From NCBI GenBank assembly GCA_022651385.1, contig JALCQR010000008.1, positions 97,860 to 161,859 on the forward strand: 64,000 bases of DNA, written 5' to 3'. The notes beneath the pieces were generated by a model. The model saw only the letters and a program-made list of their open reading frames with translations. It was not told the DNA's origin and did no database searches. The position numbers and the translations under genes were made by a program. This DNA comes from Clostridia bacterium. Its GTDB lineage: Bacteria; Bacillota; Clostridia; Lachnospirales; Anaerotignaceae. Positions 1 to 7,924 of the stretch are shown one piece after another (position 1 is the stretch's first letter; each line of letters begins with the position of its first letter).

Positions 1-17
1 TAAGATTTATCATAAAA

Positions 18-641
18 CTATTTACGGTTAATTTTATTTTTATATTCCCAAACAAAATGACATTCATTGCATCCATCTGCGATACGTTGATTTATACCAT
101 TACGATGAAATATAATTTCTTCTGGTAAGTAAGAATTAAATACTGCATTATCCACTTGACAGATTAATTTTGTTGCTTCAGGGATTTGTAAATAAGTTGT
201 TAATTCATGATAAAGGCATTTAGTTATTTTTATCTCAAATTTATTTTCATTCTTACAAACTACTTCTAAGTCATTCCATTTAGTTGTTCCTGTTTTATTA
301 ATTTGCAATTCTTGTTTAATGAAATTTTCAAAAGTTCGTGGTTTATTGACAGAATCAAATAAAATGCTTTGTTTTGCAAGTCCACCTGTAAGTAGTGCTA
401 TTCGCATTATTTCAAATGCTTTCTTTTCACCTAACTTATCTTTTAAATTTATGTACACCCATAATGGCATTGAAATAAAATTTATTAAGTCAGGTGGAAA
501 ATTTTTATCAATGGTGCTTTGAAAGGTTGGAAGAGATGATTTACACTCTTGCAAAAAACATTCTGGTGAAGGCATTTCTTCCTGCAAAAGTTCTAATAAT
601 ATAGGTGTTGTGATTTTTGTGAAATCAAATTCTTTTTTCAA
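18..641 (-). CDS. ATC hydrolase-like protein (L-2-amino-thiazoline-4-carboxylate hydrolase family)
   Basis: A cytoplasmic protein of 207 residues without signal peptide or membrane segment. The C-terminal part (a Cys-Gln-Val-Asp segment, then F-x-R-x2-x-I-x2-G-x2-E-C-x-F-x-W) matches what I recall of the L-2-amino-thiazoline-4-carboxylic acid hydrolase family, whose named member opens a thiazoline ring. Most family members have unproven substrates, so only the family is claimed. An ATG 15 nt upstream is in frame but has no ribosome site before it; a GGAGG lies 8 nt before the TTG at 641, which I take as the start. It follows the MarR gene by about 65 nt on the same strand and is probably co-transcribed and co-regulated with it. 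Confidence 0.6.
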   Translation of the reverse strand: MKKEFDFTKITTPILLELLQEEMPSPECFLQECKSSLPTFQSTIDKNFPPDLINFISMPLWVYINLKDKLGEKKAFEIMRIALLTGGLAKQSILFDSVNKPRTFENFIKQELQINKTGTTKWNDLEVVCKNENKFEIKITKCLYHELTTYLQIPEATKLICQVDNAVFNSYLPEEIIFHRNGINQRIADGCNECHFVWEYKNKINRK

Positions 642-668
642 TTTTAATACCTCCATAAAATCAAAATT

Positions 669-683
669 TTTTAGCAGCTAAAA
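669..683. promoter_or_regulatory. Small perfect palindrome, possible second MarR site
   Basis: TTTTAGC-A-GCTAAAA is a perfect 7-bp inverted repeat around one base. It sits between the MarR gene and the hydrolase-like gene and shares the TTTTAGC core with the large operator upstream of marR. It could be a weak secondary operator; no T-run follows on the minus strand, so it does not look like a terminator. Confidence 0.4.
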
Positions 684-707
684 TATTTTTCTTATTTAAA
701 GCCTTCA

Positions 708-1154
708 TTAATTAGAAGGCCAAGAATTGATTAATTCATCAAGAAAGTTATTTATAGTATTTATTTCTTCAAGAGAGAGTTTATTTATATATTCTTCCAT
801 ACAACTATATTGCTCTTTATGATAATTGTTATGTGCTATATTAGCAATTTGTCCTTGAGTGGTCAGGCTATAATAAACATCTTTTTTATTATCATTTGTT
901 CGATACTGTTCTAACAACCCTTTTTTAATAAGTTTATTAGCTACTTGATTAATAGCTCCATTTGTAATTCCCATAATAGCGGCAAGTTCACTAGCATTAA
1001 CATTTTTGTGAGTGCTAACGGCTTCTATCATATGAATTTCAGATGTGTAGAGTATATGATTAGTTCCATAAGTATTTGGTTTTTTATTATTTTGATTAAT
1101 TTTATTTGAAAGACATACAATTTTTTCTAAAATTTTATTACAAATCATTTTCAT
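708..1154 (-). CDS. MarR-family transcriptional regulator
   Basis: About 148 residues with the MarR winged helix-turn-helix (HTH around ALAAIMGITNGAINQVANKL, then a wing with YRTNDNKKDVYYSLT) and a helical C-terminal dimerisation end. Such proteins repress nearby genes until a small ligand releases them from DNA. An in-frame TTG at 1193 would lie inside the operator palindrome, so the ATG at 1154 (weak ribosome site) or 1148 is preferred. It heads a two-gene unit with the hydrolase-like gene and almost certainly regulates itself through the adjoining palindrome. Ligand unknown. Confidence 0.85.
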   Translation of the reverse strand: MKMICNKILEKIVCLSNKINQNNKKPNTYGTNHILYTSEIHMIEAVSTHKNVNASELAAIMGITNGAINQVANKLIKKGLLEQYRTNDNKKDVYYSLTTQGQIANIAHNNYHKEQYSCMEEYINKLSLEEINTINNFLDELINSWPSN

Positions 1155-1164
1155 CACCAAGTAC

Positions 1165-1215
1165 ATTATATAGTAGCTAAAAAATATTGTCAATATTTTT
1201 TAGCTACTATATAAT
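1165..1215. promoter_or_regulatory. 51-bp inverted repeat: MarR operator over its own promoter
   Basis: Positions 1165-1189 are the exact reverse complement of 1191-1215: 25 bp per arm with a single base (1190) between them. The arms carry the core TAGTAGCTAAAAAATATTG and overlap the marR promoter region, about 11 bp upstream of the start codon. Autoregulatory MarR operators are normally 16-24 bp, so this one is long. Confidence 0.8.
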
Positions 1216-1508
1216 AATTTGACAATGAAATACAAATCTTATAAAAAAAGAAAAACAATTTCATAGCAAAGAAAACCCATAGTGAAGACCAATTAAATAG
1301 TTATAATTATTGGAGCAATTCTCTTCTCCGGCGGACTGGCTAAGCTTCATCCAACCGAAGATTTAAAACTTGAAAATTTAAATGTATAATTAAAATAGGT
1401 ATTTGATAAATCCATAGGCGATAATTGCCGAATAGATGATATAATAAACTGTATATTTTAATTGTCATTTGATTAAGGCCCAAATTTATAATAATAGAAG
1501 GGATTATT
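1216..1508. other. Intergenic stretch between marR and the sensor kinase
   Basis: No complete gene is seen. A 29-codon open stretch at about 1303-1389 on the plus strand (reading IIIGAILFSGGLAKLHPTED and ending in TAA) lacks a start and could be a gene tail remnant. An AT-rich segment with a TATAAT-like hexamer near 1439 probably holds the kinase promoter. Nothing else is recognisable. Confidence 0.4.
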
Positions 1509-3185
1509 ATGATGCAAATACTTTTTTTATTGACAAGCCTGATGAAAAATTTGGGTTTTATTGCTTTAATAGTTGTGGTTTTAAATCAAATACCGAGCTT
1601 CAGTAAATTAATGCAGAAAGAAAAATATACAAAAAAAGATATTATAATTTTGTCATTGTTATTCGGTGTTTTGGGAATTTACGGAACCTATAACGGAACA
1701 AATATTGACGGAGCCATTGCCAATACACGTGTCATGGCTGTGATTGCAGGAGGACTTCTTTGCGGTCCTACAGTGGGAATAGCTTCCGGTATTATTGCAG
1801 GTCTGCACCGACTGTTATTAATCCCTTTTGGCATTACAAGTATTCCGTGTGCAATTGCTACAATCATTTCCGGATTTTTCAGCGGTCTTTTATATACAAA
1901 AGTAAAATATAAACGCAAAAAAGCATTTACCGGTTTTATTCTTGTAGTTTTAATGGGCATATTTGAAATAATTTTGATTTTATGCATTTCAAAGCCTTTT
2001 GAAACAGCTTTAAATATTTCCAAGTCAATCTTTATCCCTATGACATGTGCAAACGGAATTGGTGTTGCCATTTTAATTTTGTTAATTGAAGACACTATTG
2101 ACCAAAAAGACAAAATCGCAGCTTCTCAGGCAAAATTAGCATTAGAAATAGCAAATGAGACATTACCCTATTTTAAGGTAAACGACAGTGATTCTTATGA
2201 GAAAATATGTCAGATTATAAATAAAAACATAAAATCGGACGCTGTAGCAATTACAAATACCACTACTATTCTCGCCCATGTTGGAATAGGAGCCGACCAT
2301 CATTTTAAAGGCCAAAAAATTCAAACAAAAGCTACCAAGGAATGTCTAAGAACCAATAAGCCGATTGTTTTAAGAAACGCTGATGATATCAACTGCAGTG
2401 TTAAAAACTGTCCGTTAAAATCCGGAATAATTGTACCTTTAAAAATAGGAAACGATACAATAGGAACTCTTAAAATATATTACGCAACGGAAAACCGTAT
2501 TAATGAACGCATAAAATCATTGGCAGTCGGCATCTCGAAATTTATTTTTTCTCAAATGGAACTTACAAAAATAACAGAATTAGAGGAAAAAGCACGAATA
2601 AGCGAAATAAAAGCTTTGCAGGCTCAAATTAATCCTCATTTTTTATTTAATGCATTAAATACAATAGCCTCTTTTGTAAGAACAGATCCAGACAGAGCAA
2701 GAGATTTAATTGTAAATTTAAGCAGTTATCTGCGCTACAATTTAAAATCTAATAACAATTTAGTTTCTATTTATAAAGAAATGAGTCAGGTTATGGCTTA
2801 TGTAGAAATAGAGAAAGCGCGTTTTGGTTCAAGATTAAAAATTGAGTATGATATTGATTATAATATTGATATTTTAATTCCGTCACTTATTATTCAGCCT
2901 ATAGTTGAAAACTCTATTAGGCATGGAATTTTACCAAGCGACAAAAATGGTTTGGTAAAAATTACGGCACATCAAAAAGGAAAAGAACTGTTTATTTCAA
3001 TAACGGACAACGGAGTCGGCATCAAAAAAGAAGTAATTGATAATTTAAGCAGCATTAACAATAACCATGTCGGTTTAAAAAATGTCAATAATCGATTAGA
3101 ATTATTGTATGGCGAGGGGCTGAAGTTTAAATTATTGAATCCGGGTACAAAGATTAGTTTTAAAGTCAGGGAGGTAAAATTATGA
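1509..3185 (+). CDS. LytS/BtsS-type sensor histidine kinase
   Basis: 558 residues. Residues 1-195 form the 5TMR-LYT membrane sensor (several hydrophobic segments, with conserved NTR and G-x-H-R signatures at about 72 and 100). Residues 215-345 look like a GAF domain, and residues 360-450 are the LytS-type His_kinase domain with phospho-acceptor His377 in QINPHFLFNALN. A GHKL ATPase follows (PIVENSIRHG, DNGVG). The ribosome site AGAAGGGA precedes the start. Its stop overlaps the regulator start (ATGA). The order kinase, LytTR regulator, CstA carrier matches the BtsS/BtsR/BtsT pyruvate-sensing unit of enterobacteria, so an extracellular carboxylate such as pyruvate is the likely signal (inference). 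Confidence 0.9.
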   Translation: MMQILFLLTSLMKNLGFIALIVVVLNQIPSFSKLMQKEKYTKKDIIILSLLFGVLGIYGTYNGTNIDGAIANTRVMAVIAGGLLCGPTVGIASGIIAGLHRLLLIPFGITSIPCAIATIISGFFSGLLYTKVKYKRKKAFTGFILVVLMGIFEIILILCISKPFETALNISKSIFIPMTCANGIGVAILILLIEDTIDQKDKIAASQAKLALEIANETLPYFKVNDSDSYEKICQIINKNIKSDAVAITNTTTILAHVGIGADHHFKGQKIQTKATKECLRTNKPIVLRNADDINCSVKNCPLKSGIIVPLKIGNDTIGTLKIYYATENRINERIKSLAVGISKFIFSQMELTKITELEEKARISEIKALQAQINPHFLFNALNTIASFVRTDPDRARDLIVNLSSYLRYNLKSNNNLVSIYKEMSQVMAYVEIEKARFGSRLKIEYDIDYNIDILIPSLIIQPIVENSIRHGILPSDKNGLVKITAHQKGKELFISITDNGVGIKKEVIDNLSSINNNHVGLKNVNNRLELLYGEGLKFKLLNPGTKISFKVREVKL

Positions 3186-3862
3186 ATTGTATTATTGTTG
3201 ATGATGAAATTCCAGCTTGTGAAGAACTAAAATATTTTATAAATAAGTACAGCAATATTGAAATCATGGGGATATACAACAGCAGTTTATCAGCTTTGGA
3301 ATATCTGACAAAAAATCAAGTTGATGTTGTTTTTTTGGATATAAACATGCCGAAATTAAACGGACTGGAACTTGCCGGATTATTAAAAGATACAAAAGTT
3401 GTGTTTGTTACCGCATACAGAGAATACGGTGCCGATGCTTTTGATTTAAACGCTTTTGATTATTTAGTAAAACCTTATTCCAAAGAAAGAGTTGTAGCAA
3501 CATTTAATCGTTTAAGGGATAAACATAAAAACAAAATAACTAAATTAAGTATTTATTATGAGGACAAAATTATAGTTATTGATGTATGCAATATTGTTTA
3601 CATAGAAGCAAATCAAAGAGACGTAAATATTTATACTGAAGAAAAAAAATATACAATGAATGAAAAAATATCCAAAATACAGGAAAAACTGCCAGAATTA
3701 TTTGTCAGATGTCACAGAAGATTTATTGTTAATACGGATAAAATTGTTGAAATTGACAGTTGGTTTAACAATACTTATCTTTTAAAACTTGCCGGAAGCA
3801 ATGAGAAAATACCCGTTAGCAGACATTATATGTCTGCATTTAAAAACTTCATGCACATATAA
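3182..3862 (+). CDS. LytTR-family response regulator (BtsR/LytR-like)
   Basis: 226 residues: a receiver domain at 1-118 (acidic pair DDE at 7-9, phospho-acceptor Asp53 in VVFLDINMP, Thr in VFVTAY, Lys in YLVKPY) and a LytTR DNA-binding domain from about 125 to the end (VRCHRRFIVN). It shares 4 nt with the kinase gene and is preceded by GGGAGG, so the two are translationally coupled. Its likely target is the CstA-family gene that starts 126 bp downstream, where two direct repeats typical of LytTR binding are found. Confidence 0.92.
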   Translation: MNCIIVDDEIPACEELKYFINKYSNIEIMGIYNSSLSALEYLTKNQVDVVFLDINMPKLNGLELAGLLKDTKVVFVTAYREYGADAFDLNAFDYLVKPYSKERVVATFNRLRDKHKNKITKLSIYYEDKIIVIDVCNIVYIEANQRDVNIYTEEKKYTMNEKISKIQEKLPELFVRCHRRFIVNTDKIVEIDSWFNNTYLLKLAGSNEKIPVSRHYMSAFKNFMHI

Positions 3863-3897
3863 TTGTAACTCATGTATGAATTATTGTAACTGATGTA
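3862..3897 (+). promoter_or_regulatory. Two LytTR-type direct repeats upstream of the CstA-family gene
   Basis: ATTGTAACTCATGTA (3862-3876) is repeated as ATTGTAACTGATGTA (3883-3897), 14 of 15 identical and exactly 21 bp apart, two helical turns. LytTR regulators such as BtsR bind paired direct repeats with this spacing. The pair ends 7 bp before the presumed -35 region, the expected position for an activator. Confidence 0.8.
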
Positions 3898-3904
3898 ATA
3901 AAAT

Positions 3905-3933
3905 ACATTTAAAAGGCAATGATATATTATAAT
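3905..3933 (+). promoter_or_regulatory. Promoter of the CstA-family gene
   Basis: A perfect TATAAT (3928-3933) lies 17 bp downstream of a poor -35 (ACATTT, 3905-3910). A weak -35 beside upstream activator sites fits activation by the LytTR regulator. The ribosome site GAGGT lies 8 nt before the ATG at 3989. Confidence 0.65.
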
Positions 3934-3988
3934 TAAGAGAGCAAAAAGAGAGTAAAAAAAATTTCAGGAAGAAAAGAGGTAGAAAGTC

Positions 3989-5410
3989 ATGATTACATTT
4001 TTTGTATGTTTAATTGCTCTCATCTTAGGATATGTCTTCTATTCAAAATTCGTGGAAAAAACTTTTGGAGCGGATGATTCCATAAAGACACCGGCAATTA
4101 GATTGGAAGACGGAGTTGATTATGTACCATTGCCGACATGGCGTATTTTCTTAATTCAGTTTTTAAACATTGCCGGTTTAGGTCCTATTTTCGGAGCCAT
4201 TGCAGGTGCTTTATGGGGACCGGTTGCATTTATATGGATTGTACTTGGTACAATTTTTGCAGGCGGTGTACATGACTATTTTTCAGGAATGTTGTCCACA
4301 AGAAGTGACGGCGCAAGTATTCCGGAAGTTGTGGGCAAATACTTAGGTCCGGCTTTAAAAGTTTTCATGCGTTTCTTCAGTGTTGTAGTATTAGTGCTGG
4401 TAGGCGTTGTTTTTGTTGCAGGTCCGGCAGGACTGCTTCAGGGCATTACACCAATAAGCCAGTCAATTTGGCTTTATGTAATATTTGCTTATTATATTGT
4501 TGCAACAATGGTGCCTATTGATAAATTAATAGGTAAAATTTATCCTATTTTCGGAATTGTTTTGTTGATTATGGCAATTGGCGTTATAGGCGGAATTTTG
4601 TTCGGCGGATATACTATTCCTGAGATGAAATTAGCAAACATGCGTCCTGACGGGCTTCCTATTTGGCCTTTCTTATGTATTACAATCGCCTGCGGCGCTA
4701 TTTCAGGCTTTCATTCAACCCAGTCTCCGTTGATGGCCCGGTGTATAACATCTGAAAAACAGGGCCGCCGTGTATTTTACGGTGCAATGGTTGCTGAAGG
4801 TGTTGTCGCTTTAATTTGGGCAGCAGCTGCTATGTCATTTTTCGGCTCAACGTCAGCATTAAGTGACGCAATGAACGCACACGGTGGAGCTGCTTATGTG
4901 GTAAACGTTATTTCAAATACTCTGCTTGGTAAAATCGGCGGTATATTGGCAATTTTAGGCGTTGTTGCCTGTCCTATAACATCAGGAGATACTTCATTCC
5001 GTTCTGCACGTTTAACCATTGCAGACGCACTGCATTTTAACCAAGAACCAATTAAAAATCGTTTTATAATATCTATTCCGTTATTTGTTATCGGATTTAT
5101 TTTGACTCGTATAGATTTCAGTGTTCTTTGGCGTTATTTCGCATGGTCAAACCAAACATTGGCTATGGTTGTACTGTGGGCAGCAGCCGGATTTTTAGTT
5201 GTTAACAAACGCAACTTTTGGATTGCAATTATCCCAGCTATATATATGTCTGCCGTAACATCTGTTTACATTTTGGAAGCACCTGAGGGATTGAAATTGC
5301 CGTCTACTATTGCTTATCCTATAGGAGCTGTTATTACTATCATTTTCCTCTTATTATTTATAAGCCATATGAAAAAAAGTGAAAAAGGGGTAGACATAGC
5401 TAATAATTAA
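3989..5410 (+). CDS. CstA-family peptide/pyruvate transporter
   Basis: 473 residues and strongly hydrophobic with about 12 membrane segments; it belongs to the CstA carbon-starvation family. Characteristic stretches are QFLNIAGLGPIFGAIAGALWGP, GGVHDYFSGMLSTRSDGASIPE, GAISGFHSTQSP and ITSGDTSFRSARL. It is the short clostridial form (about 480 residues) and not the roughly 700-residue enterobacterial CstA/BtsT. Family members import pyruvate with protons or take up peptides. Placement behind a LytS/LytTR pair favours pyruvate uptake, but specificity is inferred. It is transcribed from its own promoter and followed by a strong terminator. Confidence 0.88.
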   Translation: MITFFVCLIALILGYVFYSKFVEKTFGADDSIKTPAIRLEDGVDYVPLPTWRIFLIQFLNIAGLGPIFGAIAGALWGPVAFIWIVLGTIFAGGVHDYFSGMLSTRSDGASIPEVVGKYLGPALKVFMRFFSVVVLVLVGVVFVAGPAGLLQGITPISQSIWLYVIFAYYIVATMVPIDKLIGKIYPIFGIVLLIMAIGVIGGILFGGYTIPEMKLANMRPDGLPIWPFLCITIACGAISGFHSTQSPLMARCITSEKQGRRVFYGAMVAEGVVALIWAAAAMSFFGSTSALSDAMNAHGGAAYVVNVISNTLLGKIGGILAILGVVACPITSGDTSFRSARLTIADALHFNQEPIKNRFIISIPLFVIGFILTRIDFSVLWRYFAWSNQTLAMVVLWAAAGFLVVNKRNFWIAIIPAIYMSAVTSVYILEAPEGLKLPSTIAYPIGAVITIIFLLLFISHMKKSEKGVDIANN

Positions 5411-5440
5411 TTTAATACTAAACTAAAGCATATATATTTT

Positions 5441-5476
5441 AAGCCGCAAAACTAAATGTGTTTGCGGCTTTTTTTT
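5441..5476 (+). terminator. Rho-independent terminator after the CstA-family gene
   Basis: AAGCCGCAAA (5441-5450) pairs with TTTGCGGCTT (5461-5470) around a 10-nt loop and is followed by eight T residues. Confidence 0.9.
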
Positions 5477-5484
5477 GAAAACAA

Positions 5485-5796
5485 TTACTTCACTTGCTTT
5501 CTGGTAAATATCCACGATGCTATTATAACAGTTGCAGGCACACACAGCACAACGCCAAAGCTGCCGGAAAGCCCCTGCATTATTGCTATACCTATATGGT
5601 TTTTGACACTTATTAACAGCTGTTTTTCTTTTATCCTCCTTTTAATTTTTATATACTTTGATGATACCAACAGAATGTTAAATTCACCACCGCTTGGAGG
5701 TAAACTGTCAGTAAAATTAAGGCTAAGTTCATTGACAACAATGAAAAACACAAGATTATTTTTTACTGCAACAGCCAAGAGATTCGGTAATATCAA
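5485..5796 (-). pseudogene. Probable remnant of a YibE/F-like membrane protein
   Basis: A 103-codon frame whose last third (AIMQGLSGSFGVVLCVPATV followed by a hydrophobic tail and TRKQVK) resembles the C-terminal end of YibE/F-family membrane proteins, where a leucine/glycine-rich 'L-x-G-S-x-G-x-V-L-x-x-P' segment is usual. The middle is polar and unlike a membrane protein, there is no ribosome site, and no upstream remainder exists. I read it as a decayed fragment. The plus-strand frame over the same interval is even less protein-like. Confidence 0.3.
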
Positions 5797-5818
5797 AACT
5801 ATTTATTATTTAAAAAAG

Positions 5819-5857
5819 CTCTCAATGACAATAAAGCTGCATTGAGAGTTCTCTTTT
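5819..5857. terminator. Bidirectional terminator below the TetR gene
   Basis: CTCTCAATG (5819-5827) pairs with CATTGAGAG (5840-5848). T-rich sequence follows on the plus strand (TTCTCTTTTT), and A-rich sequence precedes (AAAAAAG), giving a T-run on the minus strand after the TetR stop codon. Confidence 0.75.
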
Positions 5858-5894
5858 TAATTTATCAAAAGCTTAATATATTAATTATTTAATT

Positions 5895-6461
5895 TTAGTG
5901 GGAAAGCAAAGTATCGAAATATTTAGTCATTTCTTGTATAGACACTGACATTCCTGTTCTAAACCACCATACTGCAAGTGAAACAGCTGCTCCTGTATAA
6001 AATTCCGCAATAACAACAATAGGCAGTTTAAAATCAGTTCTTCCTTTAGCATTATTTATACTCTTAAGTTCATCACATATATACTTAGAAATACTTTCAT
6101 TAAAAACATGTCTTATATAGTCTCCACCTGAAATGAGGTTTTTTTCATAAAAGGCCCTGTGTTCCTTTATATCTTTCAGCACCTGCTCAAACATATATAT
6201 AAAATATTCCTTGGAAGGCTTGTTATTTTCGTTTCCCGGAAAATGCTGGGTGAATTTTATTTTAAGTTCTTTCAGAAGCTGCATAAGCAACTGCTGTTTG
6301 TCCTCAAAACGATTATAAAACGTAGACCTATTAACCTGCGCCACATTACAAATTTCCTTTACTGATATTTCCTCAAAACTTTTCTGCTGCATTAATTCAA
6401 AAAGTGCATCCGTAAGCAATCTTATTGTAGTCCTTGTACGCAAATCCATTATTTTGTCCAT
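5895..6461 (-). CDS. TetR/AcrR-family regulator, divergent from the RND pump
   Basis: About 188 residues. The N-terminal TetR helix-turn-helix (FEEISVKEICNVAQVNRSTFYNRFEDKQQLL) is followed by a helical ligand-binding domain resembling the TetR_C_7-type domain. A GTG at 6500 is in frame, but the ATG at 6461 (or 6449) gives the usual family length; the AGGAGAGA upstream is rather far (about 14 nt). It is divergent from the adaptor/pump genes with a palindrome between them, the common arrangement for a local efflux repressor. The inducer is unknown. Confidence 0.85.
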   Translation of the reverse strand: MDKIMDLRTRTTIRLLTDALFELMQQKSFEEISVKEICNVAQVNRSTFYNRFEDKQQLLMQLLKELKIKFTQHFPGNENNKPSKEYFIYMFEQVLKDIKEHRAFYEKNLISGGDYIRHVFNESISKYICDELKSINNAKGRTDFKLPIVVIAEFYTGAAVSLAVWWFRTGMSVSIQEMTKYFDTLLSH

Positions 6462-6569
6462 ATTTAATACACATTCTCTCCTTTTGTCTATAAAAACCAC
6501 ACTTAAAAATTATTGTTGATTGTATTTTGATATTTATAAGTATATATTGTTTTGGTATAAAAGTAAATA

Positions 6570-6589
6570 TATTAGACATATGTCCAATA
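6570..6589. promoter_or_regulatory. Near-perfect 20-bp palindrome: TetR operator
   Basis: TATTAGACATATGTCCAATA is symmetric around 6579/6580 with one mismatched pair. The core GACATATGTC is perfect. It lies 29 bp upstream of the adaptor start and over the divergent promoter region, next to a TATATT hexamer, so binding would block transcription of the efflux genes and probably of tetR itself. Confidence 0.75.
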
Positions 6590-6618
6590 ATTTGAAATGA
6601 TTTTAAGGAGTGTGCAAT

Positions 6619-7924
6619 ATGAAATACTACAGCAAACAAATTGCTATTATTTGCTTTTTATTAAGTGCAGTGCTTACAGGCTGCGGCAACAGCAGTCCAA
6701 GTTCTGTAAGTGCAACACGCTATGTTTCCATTCAATCCGTTTCTCAAAGCACAGATTCAAATGTACTTACTGTAAGCGGAAATGTTACGCCGACCGAAAC
6801 AGTAAAGCTTTCATTTAAGCTTTCCGGCATTATTGAAAACTTGCCTCTAAATGAGGGTGACATAGTTAACAAAGGAGACCCGGTAGCAACCCTGGACGTA
6901 AGTGATTACTCTCTTGCATTAAATTCAGCCAAATCCGCAAGCTTAATGGCATCGGCTCAGATTTCGGCTTCTCAGGATCAGCAGCAGGCGGCTCAGGCAA
7001 ATTACGACGCGGCAAAACTTCAGCTTGATAAAGAGCTTCCGTCAAAAATTGCTCAGGCAAAAGCTCAGCTTGATTTAACACAGACTACATATAATAGAAC
7101 AAAAACTTTATATGATAAAGGAATAGTATCAAAAAGCCAGCTTGATGAAATAAGCGCAAAACTCAAATCCGACAGCGAAACCTATAATCAGGCACTTGAT
7201 GCCGTTGAAACAACAAAGGCTAAGCTGGAAGCATCCAAAAAAAGTATTGACGCATATTCAGCACAAGTTTCAGCAGATGAGGCTCAGCTTCAAAAGACTG
7301 ATGCAGCAACACAAAAAGCCGAAAACGATTTGAATGATACAAAACTTACAAGCCCAATAAACGGTGTTGTTTTAAGCAAAATTATGAATACCGATGAAGT
7401 CACATCAGCCGGAACCCCTGTTGTAGCTTTAGGTTCCATTGATAATGTATACATAGAAATAGGCGTTCCTGACACAAAAATAGGTTTTATATCAAAAGGT
7501 GAGCCAGCAAAAATATCTGTATACGGACAAGATAAAGTTTATGACGGCATTGTTGAAGAAATAGGTTCTGTTGCCGACAGTACAACACGAACATTTACAG
7601 TGAAAATACGTGTAAGCAATAAAAACCATAATCTTCGCCCCGGTATGATTGCAAAATCAGAAATTAAATTAAATTCAGGTAAGGCTGTACTTGTTCCGCT
7701 TGACAGCGTAATTCAAAAAGCATCAGGTCCTATTGTATTTATATATGATGACTCAACAAAGAAAGTCTAAAGTCTCTTTACGCAAAGTCGTTTTAGGCGA
7801 AATTACAGGAGATAAAATACAGATATTATCCGGTATTTCAACAGGCGATAAGCTTGTCACTTCCGGGCAGTACCAACTTAAAGACGGCGAAAGCGTATCT
7901 CTTAAGGAGGCTGAAAAAGAATGA
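6619..7924 (+). pseudogene. RND efflux periplasmic-adaptor (HlyD/MFP family) lipoprotein, frameshifted
   Basis: Start ATG 6619 with AAGGAG 8 nt upstream. A lipoprotein signal ends at LTGC (Cys22). Next come a biotinyl-lipoyl-like strand set (GIIENLPLNEGDIVNKGDPVA), a long alpha-hairpin rich in Ala/Gln, the second lipoyl half (LTSPINGVVLSK) and a beta-barrel (FTVKIRVSNKNHNLRPGM). Translation stops at TAA 7768-7770 after IYDDSTKKV. The missing 50-residue membrane-proximal end (VSLRKVVLGEITGDKIQILS onwards) continues in another frame to 7924, where its TGA overlaps the pump ATG. The break is exactly a 7-bp tandem duplication. The unbroken gene would encode about 430 residues, the family's usual length; the truncated product may fail to couple to the pump. 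Confidence 0.88.
7762..7775 (+). repeat. 7-bp tandem duplication that breaks the adaptor gene
   Basis: AAAGTCT occurs twice in direct tandem (7762-7768 and 7769-7775). Removing one copy restores a continuous reading frame (STKKV-SLRKV) and the normal C-terminal domain. A further AAAGTC occurs at 7784. Slippage could both create and reverse this change. Confidence 0.9.

Noticed and set aside
1303..1389. 29-codon open stretch before the LytS-type gene
   Set aside because: No start codon and too short to name; recorded only as part of the intergenic description.
5456..5845. Plus-strand 129-codon frame after the CstA-family terminator
   Set aside because: It starts inside the terminator, has no ribosome site and reads as non-protein-like Cys/Phe-rich sequence; the opposite strand has a better match to a decayed membrane protein.
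6397..6639. 80-codon minus-strand frame over the tetR start region
   Set aside because: It covers the TetR operator and the adaptor ribosome site and shares its sequence with the tetR 5' end in another frame.
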